From Steromphala cineraria (Eukaryota > Mollusca > Gastropoda > Trochida > Trochidae): 64,000 nucleotides of DNA. Under the pieces are notes generated by a model that was not told the DNA's origin, ran no database searches, and saw only the letters and a list, made by a program, of their open reading frames with translations. Shown one piece after another: positions 10,691-20,841 of the stretch (position 1 is the first letter of the stretch; every line of letters starts with the position of its first letter). The stretch is from assembly GCA_916613615.1 (NCBI GenBank), contig OU744731.1, positions 15,258,726 to 15,322,725 of the forward strand, read 5' to 3'. The position numbers were made by a program, and so were the translations under genes.

Positions 10691-12210
10691 CTTGCTAAGT
10701 TGACTGCAAGTTCCCAGTTTTCAGTTCCTTATTCAAAATGAGTTATTGTTGTCACAGATACTAAACACCGCACCTTCAGTTAATGTCAAACTTCAACGAA
10801 AGCGATATCACGCTGTTGGTTTGTTATCAGTCGCACAAATAAACGTTGAGTTATGTGTAATGTCTTACACTTCCGCGTGTACAGATATACAGTCTGTTTA
10901 CAGGTGTATAATCGACTGAAAGGTAAACACCTTATCTGTGCAAAGGTAAAGACGTATATATATTACACTTCCTTAGTATTGTACAAAGGTTTCTTAACCT
11001 TGGTCATCTATCATGGGAAACGGCAGAAACTGTCAACACTTCCACGAAAGCGATATCACCTTGTTGTTATCAGTCGCGGTAACACTACTATTGAGTGACG
11101 TTGTTTTTCGTGTGCACATGTGAATCATAAATTAACAACAGAAGTATCATTGACTAAAATGTGTATTCCTTACCTGTTAACAGGTAAAACACGTTCTCAA
11201 TACTACTTCATGATCACAAATGACTCCTGTCCTTGTTACGAATGAAACTCTGTCTCACATATACATTACTTTTTGAGGTAAGTTTCGTCCTTATCAATAC
11301 ACAATGGCGACTTGTCCTTCTTACGAAAGAAATTCTGCCTGTATACTAGAGTACCTGTAAGTGGTGACCGGTCATAGGTAAACAACTATAAGTATGTAGG
11401 TTAATGCTTTTCAGGTGTATACGACAGGTAAACCAGTAATCTATTACAGCATGCATGGCTGCATACGATATACCAGTGGCGTAATCATTAGCCCGTGAAA
11501 AACTTCACCTTTAATACGGATATAGATTACTAGACTTTATACTCAGCTCTTTATACTAGACTTTATACTCAGCTCTTTATACTAGACTTTATACTCAGCT
11601 CTTTATACTAGACTTTATACTCAGCTCTTTATACTAGACTTTATACTCAGCTCACCGGACTCGGAATATTCTTATATGACCACGTAAATCTTTCGCTGTT
11701 CGTTAAATGTCTACGATCTGGAATTTTTAACCTTATAAACGTATCAGCGGTGGATCAATAAAATTGTCTTACATGTCTTATCTTGAATAACTAAGTATCA
11801 ATGTTTTTAAAATATCCATGGTCGGAAACGTCGGGACTTTAAAAGTTAATAAGTTATTGTCAAGAAAATTGTTTTTGCTTATGTATACTAAATCTTAATA
11901 TCTTCCATAGGCATGATAAATTTTCTGACAATGCAAATCAACAAAATCTTTCTTGAACCGTATGTTAATCCATTAGGAAGTAAATAATAATGAAATAATT
12001 TACCGATGATAAGTAACATCTGTTTTAAAAGTTAATATTGCATGTTAAACGTACTAGGGTCGAGTTTGTCGAATCTTGTTTCTCACATTTACACACAGGA
12101 GCACTGAAGGAAAGCATATTTATCAAGACTTGAAGAAGGCCCATAGAACATACAAATGTTACAAAACGTAATGAACATTTATATAACACAGAATACTATT
12201 GATTAATGAA
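10691..12210. other. Non-coding stretch with diverged duplications
   Basis: No supported gene. Two diverged copies of a segment containing ACGAAAGCGATATCAC, TTGTTATCAGTCGC and TTGAGT occur about 250 bp apart (about 10793-10860 and 11038-11100). A 26-bp tandem array follows at 11529-11653. The rest is AT-rich. Confidence 0.45.
11529..11653. repeat. 26-bp tandem repeat, about 4.8 copies
   Basis: Units ACTAGACTTTATACTCAGCT followed by CTTTAT repeat almost perfectly at 11529, 11555, 11581, 11607 and 11633, the last one truncated. Near-identity implies recent expansion. Confidence 0.92.
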
Positions 12211-12546
12211 TTACTCTCGTTGTTTAAAAGCATGAAAAAGATATTTCGAGAGTTGCATTAAAACATTCTTCCAGTGAGAAGACATAAGAGATATAAATTT
12301 GTCATATGATGGATCTATATAGAAGTACATGTATTTATCTATAAATCTAAGCCTTAAAGCTGAGTAAGAATTGCATTTTAGCAGAATGTGAAATTCATCT
12401 TCAATATAATCATAACCTAATAATTATTGGTATTGTGGGCATAATCTTTTGGCTTTTTCTATCTTGTTATGACGTCCAGTTTCGATGATGAGTTTATGGC
12501 AACTGCAGCGGAATCTTATCAAGACTTCATTGTATGTGTTTGGGTA
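12211..12546 (-). pseudogene. LINE reverse-transcriptase C-terminal tail relic
   Basis: On the minus strand the frame reads RFRCSCHKLIIETGRH, then a decayed KRLC region with an in-frame stop, then DYIEDEFHILLKCNSY, LRLRFI, and finally a helical tail ending HAFKQRE and TAA. The order (RC-H-L-ETGR, IEDE-H-LL-C, LR) is the zinc-binding C-terminal segment found downstream of the reverse transcriptase in jockey/CR1/RTE-type non-LTR elements and common in molluscs. The internal stop and missing catalytic domain show a dead fragment, about 110 codons long. Confidence 0.65.
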
Positions 12547-13835
12547 GAACAAAATACTTCAAAATGTAAAATAGTTTATTTCTGTTTGATAAAACAGTTG
12601 TCACAATAACTTTACAACAATGGTATAGAATAGCACTAGAAAACATCACGCAATTTAAGCAATATACAATTGTCTTGAATTAATTGCTACTGTCTATATA
12701 TATATATATATGATGAAGCACTTTTGTAAATCGAACATCCAGATTATCAATATAAATGGTGAGATGGAGATATAATAAAGTCCTTATATGCTACCGGGAA
12801 CGTATAAACACTTCGCGTTGTCCTTTCCGTTTTTCACCACTTTCTATCCAAACATTGCATCCATCTGAAATTGAACGAAATTACATTATTTCCAAAAAAA
12901 TCATAATTTAGCTTTATTGTGTTAGATATCCGGACCTAAGAGATCTGATATATGTATGTTGCTTGACCTTGCATTTGTCAACAGCAGGTATAACCAAATC
13001 ATTATCTAAGTGGATTCGCAATCGATACGTAATTTCTAATCATTCATGTGATCTGTAGATAAATTCCAATGTTAAAACACGACAAACTGCAATCCTTTAA
13101 AGATAGTTGTATACCTCATTCATAAACCTAATGAGGAATGAATTATGATTTTAGAGAAAACAGTTGAGTGTACTAACAGTTTTAATCTTAATTAACAGTT
13201 TACCGATTGTTTTAATTAACAACTTGACAGTGTTATAACGCTGATATTTGTTTTTAGAAATACAAGCTCCATTTTGAGTGATATATCAATTTACATTGTA
13301 TATTAAAATAAAAAAGTATACAATTTATCACCTTAGGAACAGGACCCAGTTTTAGGTAACGATAGACGAAAAGTTCTTAGATATTTACTGCAAGTGTTTC
13401 TTTATTTGTACAAAAAGGACATTTGGTCGAATATGCCAATATTTTAAGTGTTATTTTATAGAGGTTTTTTCGACTATCCATATGAATAATCTCAACCAGA
13501 CAATAGGATCAGTAAGGTCATAACTTTATGGTTAAGGTCGTACTTTTTGCTTATTGGAAAACAGATCATATTTAACGGTAACACCGGAAATCGACAAAAT
13601 CAGGTTTATAGTGTTAAAACAGATTTATCGTTATTATTCATGTAACTACATTATCTTATTCTTCTTCCTATATCTACATAATTTGAAAGATGTTAGGGGA
13701 AATATGGATACATGTTGGATTTGATAATAAATGTCCATGTTCAGTTGGAACGTTTGAAATGCAAATCTTTTTCCATGAAAATAGTTTTAATGACCATTTA
13801 ACACTTAATAGTAATAAGAGCTCACTTACCTCGTA
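12547..13835. other. AT-rich non-coding stretch
   Basis: No exon recognised. A short (TA)n microsatellite lies near 12694-12711. A strong 5' splice-like GTAAGTGAG reads on the minus strand at 13830-13822, immediately after the stop codon of the candidate exon at 13836-14098. Confidence 0.4.
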
Positions 13836-14098
13836 TCAGCTTGTATGAATATACAGGAACAGCGACACAGCTGTGAGGAACTGTAAAGTAGATCGACCGA
13901 CGGTTGCATAACGTTCATATGTGCACGGGGGTTCCGGATACATCAAGGTATGATTCGGGACGGATGCAGTGGAGTACGCCAGGGCTGCTCTCTCCATACC
14001 TCCCTCTTTCAAACTGCTTCTCCGTCTACTTCCTCTCCGTCGAGGCAAGGGCAGTGAGATGTGTTTCCCTGTGGACTCGGTACATTTCTTGAGAACCT
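13836..14098 (-). CDS. Candidate terminal exon of the minus-strand ShKT gene
   Basis: On the minus strand an acceptor (TTTCTGTTATCCCTCTGAAATAG) ends at 14099. From there a phase-1 frame runs 87 codons to TGA at 13836-13838, matching the phase of the upstream ShKT exon at 16426. The product contains VLKKCTESTGKHISLP, a basic RRRGSRRRSS stretch, YPEPPCTYERYATVGRS and a hydrophobic end LQFLTAVSLFLYI. Such a tail could be a GPI-attachment signal, which would make this a surface protein, but that is inference. A consensus donor GTAAGT lies only 6 nt after the stop, so either a 3'UTR intron exists or the model is wrong. The same frame stays open upstream to an ATG at 14222, so a separate short gene is another possibility. 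Confidence 0.35.
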
Positions 14099-14222
14099 CT
14101 ATTTCAGAGGGATAACAGAAATACAAGTGTTGATTCCATTCCTCCCCCTGCTTTTCATCAGCAAGACTTTCGAAATGGGAATGAGAATTTCGTAAACACA
14201 TGATGGAGATTGGCGTTTGCAT

Positions 14223-15097
14223 GGTGTTGGATCAAATGGATTGACTGATATACGAGGTGTGTTTTCAACCTGCTACCTTGTCCATCAAAAACTGAATATC
14301 TTGTATACAAAGCCACGTTCAATTTCTTCTGATGATCTGCGAGTTCTCCTACACAACCATAAAAGCTATGACTCTGGAATATTCTTGCTGAACCGTGGGA
14401 TCCTTCGCTCTCTCTGAAGATCTACACCTGATGAAGCCAATGCTTTCTGATTTCAACAGACACCGACGCCTTTCATGATTCTATATAATTAATGACGTAG
14501 GTAACACGTAGGCGGTGTCGTTGACCGGTGGTCACTTCCATCCTGGTTCCAGGGCCTTGTTCAGCTTACGTTTCAGGTAATTGCAGGCGGCACGAGGCCC
14601 GGGAATCAGGCAACGGTCTGTTTATGCAAATCGATTTCTCTGCCACGGAGTCGGTAAACAACGTTATATAACAGTATTGGACCTATGGCTTGCTATGTTT
14701 ACTACGTTATAGCATTTATTGTTGTTCATCTGGAGAGGGAAATGCTTACCTAACTAGACTGGTGAATTGGGTTAATGCTTGATGTAACTCGCCACTTACA
14801 CTACTTGATGTTTTGAAGCTACAATCTGCGTAGTAGATATTTTCATATGGAAAATTTAAATCCATAGATAGATACATTTTATATATGGTTTTAAAAAGTA
14901 AATGAACGTTTGTAAAAAAAATGTAGAAAAACATCAAGACAAAATTTATTTACATTTATAATGTTTATAAACATTGTATTCCATACTTTGAAACAAATTA
15001 ATTTTGTAAGACAAATTCTATGTATTTTGATATATTTTATTCATGTCATAACGACAGATTGAATGAAATCGTTCCTACTTAACAGTTCATATTTCAG
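14223..15097. other. Non-coding stretch, GC-richer at 14.48-14.66 kb
   Basis: No exon supported. Around 14480-14660 the sequence is less AT-rich than its surroundings and contains an octamer ATGCAAAT near 14624 and GTTGACCGGTGGTCAC. It may be a promoter-like or regulatory patch; nothing in it proves that. Confidence 0.3.
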
Positions 15098-15272
15098 CAT
15101 AAACCACAGAACTTCTTGCACGTTGTTGAAGCCCACAGTAGCTCACTGGGATCACTACAGGCTGCAGTTCCTTTCTTCGAACAGTTCGGTGCGTGGTCAC
15201 GGCACGGTTCAAACTTTGGCTCTGAGAATATACCAGGCACTGTACCATTTCATGTTAATACATGCAAGATAG
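15098..15272 (+). CDS. Low-confidence open exon-like segment
   Basis: Between a fair acceptor (CATATTTCAG at 15097) and a possible donor (ATAG|GTGCC at 15273) the frame starting CAT AAA CCA stays open and reads like protein (NFLHVVEAHSSSLGSLQAA, FEQFGAWSRHGSNFG, VNTCKIG). It has no ATG and closes at TAG 15290. The sequence is less AT-rich than its surroundings. No domain is recognised and no partner exon was found. Confidence 0.2.
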
Positions 15273-15292
15273 GTGCCTTATGGTATAAATAG

Positions 15293-16130
15293 CATTTTCC
15301 AAAAGATAATCCGAAGCAAATTAAGTCATATATTTAGCAAAAACGTCATAATAGTTTGAACACATTTTCGTCGTTTAATAAGGCAAGTGGATTCTCGTAA
15401 CTTAACCAAACTTGGGTTCATCTTAAAGAAATCTTTGAATTGATAAAAACAAATCTTTATCCATCTTCTTATCATATCTGTTTTCTTGTTCATGTGTTCC
15501 CGTTGTATTTCTAATAACCGAACAAAAGAGCCGTTAATGACAACGATTTTTATTGATATGATATACGAGAAATCATTAAGTATGGTGTTAATTTTTTTAA
15601 TATTCGGGTAGTGATTATTGTTAATATACAGGGTACGAGTATATTAATCGTGAGCCTTGACGACTTATCAGACAATGTGGTTACATTTTATCCATTAACA
15701 TTTATCATCCCTTTCCTTAGGAAATGTCTGATATTTAATTGGATTATGGTTTTCAAATTGAAGTTATAGATAAACTAAAGAATGTAATGACTTGATATAC
15801 TTATACCTAAGGAGTTTTCCGAAAAATATACAATGAATTCATCAAATAATTTGATTAGACAACAAACTTACTTGAATTGTCAATGGCTGCTAGTTGAGCC
15901 GCTATACAGTCAAAACAAAAGAAATTAAGTTAGAAGATGGACTATAAAATTTTCGGCTATATATTTTCTTTGGGATAAGATACACTTCTATGAAATTTCC
16001 CATGTACCCTACGAAAGTATTTATTAATTATTTAGAGTAGTTGATAGTTACAAAGTGATGATTGGTGTAGGTGCGCATTGGTGTTCCCGATCATCGTTTA
16101 GCAGTCATAAGGGTGTGTAACGGATCCTTT
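15293..16130. other. AT-rich non-coding stretch
   Basis: Probable intron of the minus-strand ShKT gene. I see no exon, repeat copy or RNA gene in it. Confidence 0.4.
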
Positions 16131-16445
16131 CTCACTTTTTACAGTTAATTTCCTCACTTGTACACTTTTTACAGTTAATTTCCTCACTTGTACACTTTTT
16201 ACAGTTAATTTCCCCACTTATACACTTTTACAGTTAATTTCCTGACTTGAACATTTTTTACAGTAAATTTCCTCACTTGTACACTTTTTAAGTTAATTTC
16301 CTCACTTGTACACTTTTTACAGTTAATTTCCTCACTTGTACACTTTTTACAGTTAATTTCCTCACTTGTACACTTTTTACAGTTAATTTCCTCACTTGTA
16401 CACTTTTTACAGTTAATTTCCTCACTTGTACACTTTCTACAGTAG
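16131..16445 (-). repeat. 30-bp minisatellite built from a ShKT exon end and its 5' splice site
   Basis: About ten units of 30 bp (29 bp twice) read on the plus strand as ACAGTTAATTTCCTCACTTG followed by TACACTTTTT. On the minus strand each unit is AAGTGTACAA|GTGAGGAAAT plus AACTGTAAAA: the last codons of the ShKT exon at 16426-16563 followed by its donor GTGAG. The first unit is the genuine exon end. CTCAC, the complement of the donor, occurs at 16421, 16391, 16361, 16331 and 16301 at exact 30-bp spacing, then at 16272 after a 1-bp loss. Confidence 0.93.
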
Positions 16446-16563
16446 AGACGACAGTTGTCTTCCACCCAGTGCTTGTACTGTGGGTCGTTACACGTTGTGT
16501 CGTGGTCGTAGTCGATGCAATTTGGCGAGGTGTCGCGGCATAGAGGGGCCGGTGTTGTTGGTC
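16426..16563 (-). CDS. ShKT-domain exon of the minus-strand gene (inner)
   Basis: This 138-nt exon reads leftward from an acceptor (ATCTGTTGACAG, ending at 16564) to a donor ACAA|GTGAG at 16425, phase 1 on both sides. It encodes the linker PTTPAPL and a complete six-Cys ShKT domain (CRDTSPNC ... NCRLYCRKC). It is very like the plus-strand exon at 3028 (PTTPAPPC and CRYYCRLC), so the two genes are recent paralogues. If the first donor is ignored, translation runs on as decapeptide repeats CTSEEINCKK; the four in-register copies keep phase 1. Confidence 0.86.
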
Positions 16564-16906
16564 CTGTCAACAGATAAACGTACCTGTAATTATTCTTCAG
16601 TTGAAACATTATTTCCGTCATGAAAACAACTTTTTAATCTCTTTTACTTAAGTGATCTTGATGATGGTTGTGATATGCATTGTATTTTTGATGATAAGAG
16701 GGATGATGATAATGGGGGCTTGAGATATTGCGGATGTTCTTTAAATGGTAACTGTTGTTATGGTATTGTTCGTATCGGTAATAGCATTGATTAAACTGTA
16801 AGGCCAGTGCCCTTGTCGGCTATCAGTGGATCTAGCTCCAGGGTCTGTACGCTAATACAGCTACAGAGACAAGCTAACAAGTCACAGCAATGAAATAAAC
16901 AAATGT
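16564..16906. other. Intron of the minus-strand ShKT gene
   Basis: No exon or second repeat copy is recognised between the inner ShKT exon and MITE copy B. The sequence is ordinary, with a GATGATG-rich patch at 16660-16710. Confidence 0.4.
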
Positions 16907-17257
16907 TTAAAGGGGCAGCAGCACGTGTTTTGAAATTGTTTTAGTCCAAACTTTTTACTGATAATTGTACGATAATGCTAAATGTATTATTTTGATAGTG
17001 TCAAAATCTCATTACACAAACCAATCATCTATTGTCAGGTTAAAAATGATAAAGACAATAAAGTCCATTGGCGGCAATTTTTGTGTGAACACCTTTAATT
17101 TTGTTTGTGGAAGAATAAGGATCGCATGACTGAACATAACATTGTATATTTGATTTATTGCTGCTTCATTTAGTTTGAATACATTAATTAACCAATTATT
17201 TTCATTTTCCTGACATCACCTTATATTCCACCTAAAAAAGTGCCACTGTACCTTTAA
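16907..17257 (-). repeat. TTAA-flanked MITE, copy B
   Basis: The element runs from TTAAAGGGGCAGCAGCACGT to AAGTGCCACTGTACCTTTAA: TTAA at both ends and imperfect inverted repeats. Internal blocks CCATTGGCGGC, GTGTGAACACCTTTAATT and CATTTTCCTGACATCACC match copies C and D in the same orientation. Its right end lies 14 nt from the GT donor of the ShKT exon at 17273. Confidence 0.9.
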
Positions 17258-17272
17258 GATTTGTTGTCTTAC

Positions 17273-17383
17273 CTATGCAGAATTTACAGGTGTTGTTACA
17301 GTGCACTCTGGCCCAGGGTTCGTATATCCCTGAACACGAACCAGTTCGATATCGATCACAGTCCGGCAGCTCGTCAACACATG
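17273..17383 (-). CDS. ShKT-domain exon of the minus-strand gene (outer)
   Basis: This 111-nt exon reads leftward from an acceptor (GATTCTTCACCAG, ending at 17384) to a donor TGCATAG|GTAAGA at 17272, phase 1 on both sides. It encodes ACVDELPDCDRY ... CNNTCKFCI, a complete six-Cys ShKT domain of the linker-less 111-nt type, like the exons at 1907 and 4798. It is the first exon of this gene seen in the window; further 5' exons and a signal peptide should lie at higher coordinates but were not recognised. MITE copy B lies on its donor side and a foldback element on its acceptor side. Confidence 0.85.
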   Translation of the reverse strand, partial: HVLTSCRTVIDIELVRVQGYTNPGPECTVTTPVNSA

Positions 17384-17409
17384 CTGGTGAAGAATCATAG
17401 ATATAGAGG

Positions 17410-17541
17410 GTATTATATGAGTGTCCATGACATGACACGAGTCGCTAAATATTAGTATTTCCCGAGCGAGAGCGAGATATATACTGATATTTAGGCGCGA
17501 GCGTCGTAAACATAATATATCATGGACACGGATATGATATT
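17410..17541. repeat. Foldback (hairpin) element beside the ShKT exon
   Basis: GTGTCCATGA at 17421 is mirrored by TCATGGACAC ending at 17529, and CGCTAAATATTAGTA by TACTGATATTTAGGCG inside it. The whole segment can fold on itself. A GAGCGAGAGCGAG core sits in the loop. It ends 26 nt upstream, in transcript sense, of the ShKT exon acceptor. Confidence 0.7.
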
Positions 17542-18823
17542 CTGTTTATTACCGTATTCCCAAACTTACAGAAAATACCCAAAACCTACTTCTCACCATA
17601 GGCGGACTAGCAGCTCGTACAGATTGTGACGTTAAAGGTGAACCGTCACGTCACAGCATTATTTATAACGTGACGTCAAAATTAAAAAGTGCTATTCTGC
17701 CTTAGTGCAACATATGAAAAATTTGATCCTCGGTTTGACTGACCTCATAGGTAATAAATGTAATTATGACGAGGCCAGGAATATATTGTATTTATTTGAA
17801 GTAGGTGTTATATATTGTTTCAAATATTTATGATATAAATAAAAGAAGCATGTCATGATAAGTTAACTCATCCCTGATTCAAATCAATATCTATATTGCG
17901 TGATAAATTCAAATGTCAAATGAGTGAAGCATTCGTAAAAGATAGTTCATCGTTGCTGTCGTAAACAAAAAACGTTTCTGAATTTCGATTCGACCCCCTC
18001 ACTTTCGTTTCGATTTTTAGTAAAAAAATATTTAAGATCAATAGTATTTTAGTTAATGTCTGCCTTTTTTTTAGAAATTTAAAAAACAATCTAAATAAAA
18101 AAGTACTATGAAAAAGGATACGTTGTTTTATTACGAAATAGCCTTCTAAACCAGATAAAAGAAAGCTAAACACTAAAGTGACTAAACACTTGAGATTGTT
18201 GTTCTAGTTTCCGTTGTCCGTACCGTTTTTGATCCGTGTTACTTATCAGTGAGTATCACGTGAATATTGAAATACATTTACACAGCATTTATACAAAATA
18301 CTTCACTCGACAATGAAATGAACGTTTTATCGGCTGTAGATATACATGTAGTTTTAAAGAAAAAAGATAGGTGTTAAACAGGGGGTTCACAAATTAGTGA
18401 CAGGTAGCAGATTTCAGTGAAATCTAACCATATGTTTCTCTTGTACAAATCAATTTCAGACCAAAACATCTTCGACAGAATCTAAAATAATACCAATAAC
18501 ATGAAATTGTATTTACTTGGATCAAACTGGATGCTAAAACTCAACAACAGGCAGAAACACACCAAACACCCAAGCATTTTCTTACTAAGGAGAAACGAAC
18601 ACGCAGATAAGAGGTGAAAGGGTTTAGATTATTTAAATATTTTTAAATATTTTACAGAAGGCGTTTGAAATAATTTCTTATCAGCATGTTCTATTCTTAC
18701 TGCGTCAAGTGAAGGAAACCGTGTGTCTAGCGTGTCTAGTAAAACTGATAAGCTAATATAATGTTCTAAGAAAATGTCAACATCCATATTAATGCGTCAT
18801 GCATATACGAACTGTTATTTGAT
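17542..18823. other. AT-rich non-coding stretch
   Basis: No credible exon. A minus-strand frame at 17916-18173 is open but AT-driven and lacks any domain. This stretch should hold the 5' part of the minus-strand ShKT gene, but I could not identify its exons or promoter. Confidence 0.4.
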
Positions 18824-19106
18824 ACACATTTATTCAACGTTTCTATAACATGACAGTTAAATTGTTATAATTTGTAGATCATAATTTGATCATAATTTGA
18901 ACACTGAAACAAAGAAACTATTAAGTGTATACAGTGGTACTGCTTTTATGTAGGCCAAACTATATACACATTTATTCAACGTTTCTATAACATGGCAGGT
19001 AAATTGTTATAATGTGTAGATCATAATTTGATCAAAATTTGAAAATTGAAACAAAGAAACTACAAAGTACCAATGGTACTGCTTTTACGTAGGCCAAACT
19101 ATACAT
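18824..19106. repeat. 142-bp tandem duplication
   Basis: Two adjacent copies start ACACATTTATTCAACGTTTC and end GTAGGCCAAACTATA, at 18824-18965 and 18966-19106, with scattered substitutions and short indels. They contain no coding sequence. Confidence 0.88.
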
Positions 19107-20477
19107 AAATAAGGATTGGCGGTTCCACCACTAATGTAAATTTATTATAAAAGTGTTGTTGTATCGTACGTGCTCAGTTTTTTCACTCGCCTGTATAGGC
19201 TAGTGCACTGCATTATATAGAGGCCGCCATGTTTCTACTTCACGTCTTGAAGGCGCGCACTACCAACAGCCTGCTCGCTAAATAACCAGTTTATCTTCAA
19301 TCATTCAGTAAGCAGGTCCGCGCACAGGAAATTGAAAATAATCAACATTTTAACGGATAAAGATAACAATGACCCCCTCCCCCCTACAATATACTCAAGG
19401 AGGGACACGTACCACGTCATACTTCTATCGAAAATAATCTCTCAGACTATGATTTTGTATGTATGCTGGCATTCTCTGCCCACAGAGGCAGCTCAGTCAT
19501 ACCCGAGTTAGCGAGGCTTGCTTATGCTTGTGGTATTGAACATATCTTTCCTAAGCATCGCCAGGGGAATATGAGTTGATGGTTGCGTTGTGTAGATCCC
19601 ATTCATGTATGATAGTTGTCACAGAATGAATTTTTGCCACGTTGTACGTTTTATTATATGCCCCTGTGCTCGCTGACGTGGATTTCTATTATGACTAGTA
19701 TCAGCTAGCTAGAGATTCTTAAACATTAAAACACTATCTCTTCATTGAATTCGTAAAGCCGCTTGAAATTCTACCATGATGCCTGTTTTTATTTATGATA
19801 ACGACATGATCAAACTCACTCGTCCCTTAACGACCCCTGACACTAACGGAGATTGTAGGGACGCTTCACTACAACTCTTCAAAGTTTTGCGAATTCATGT
19901 AACGTAATCAAATGATCAAGCTGCCCGCATCAGTCATACTATCCAATTTGGGCCTCATTTCGAATCATTCAAATACTTGAGTCATGGAAGATTGTCCTTG
20001 TTGCAAGTGGTAACAGAAGTTGCCTCTTCTTCACTCTCTCCCCACAGAGACAGATCAAATCATGTAAAGTTGATCGAGCCTCTGTTCTTATTCGCAAAAT
20101 TTGTGGGGTAGAGTTGGAGATGCCTGATTGGAGACAATTGGAGATGCCTGATTGGAAAAATTAAAGCTAATTGTACAATCAGCTATCCTAGAGCTATTCT
20201 TTAATCTACAATTTGGCTACATAATCATGACAAAGGCATTATGATATGAACCCATCCTTTCCATGCGAAGCGTTATCATTTGCTAAGGAAATGCAAAAGA
20301 ATTGTGGTGCCCATAGTTTCCCAACAGAGTAAACTGCCTTAACCTACGAATTTGGTATGATAAGAACAGAGGCTCGTGACTTGATCATAGGGAGAGAATG
20401 CTCCTTCATTTATTCTTAAATGAAAACACGTCAGGTATTGACGTAAGGAGGTTGGATATCTTTGTTTGTTAGCATCT
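19107..20477. other. Non-coding stretch with a possible coding relic
   Basis: A GC-richer part lies at 19180-19680. At about 20000-20157 one frame reads IKSCKVDRASVLIRKICG, then two tandem EMPDW motifs (LEMPDWRQLEMPDWKN) and a stop, a possible decayed coding fragment. The block CGAGCCTCTGTTCTTAT at 20075-20091 recurs inverted at 20360-20376. No family is recognised. Confidence 0.35.
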
Positions 20478-20841
20478 TTAAAGGGGCAGTAGCACGTTTT
20501 TTGATAATTTTATATTTTAAAAATTGCACTTATAATAGTAAGTAAATGCCTAATGTATTATATTGACATAGTCAACAATCACATTACACAAGCCAATCAA
20601 CCATAATCAGAGGACAAAGTATGAGGATTTACATAAAATCCATTGGCGGCCATTTTTGGGTGAACACCTTTAAGTCATTTTTGTAAGAAAAAGGAATCGC
20701 ATGGCTGAACCTTACGTTATATATTTGAATTATTACTGCTCCATTTAGTTTGAAAATATTGTCTTTCATTTGGAACCATTTATTTTCATTTTCCTGACAT
20801 CACCTTATATTCCCCCTAAAAACGTGCTACTGCCCCTTTAA
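20478..20841 (-). repeat. TTAA-flanked MITE, copy C
   Basis: It runs from TTAAAGGGGCAGTAGCACGT to ACGTGCTACTGCCCCTTTAA. These ends are perfect 20-bp inverted repeats including TTAA at each side. It is 364 bp with no coding capacity, in the same orientation as copies B and D. Confidence 0.95.

Noticed and set aside
16426..16623. Plus-strand open frame over the minus-strand ShKT exon
   Set aside because: Antisense shadow; the minus strand has splice sites and six ShKT cysteines.
17916..18173. Minus-strand frame as signal-peptide exon of the ShKT gene
   Set aside because: Poly-A/T driven hydrophobicity, no phase-1 donor found at a suitable place.
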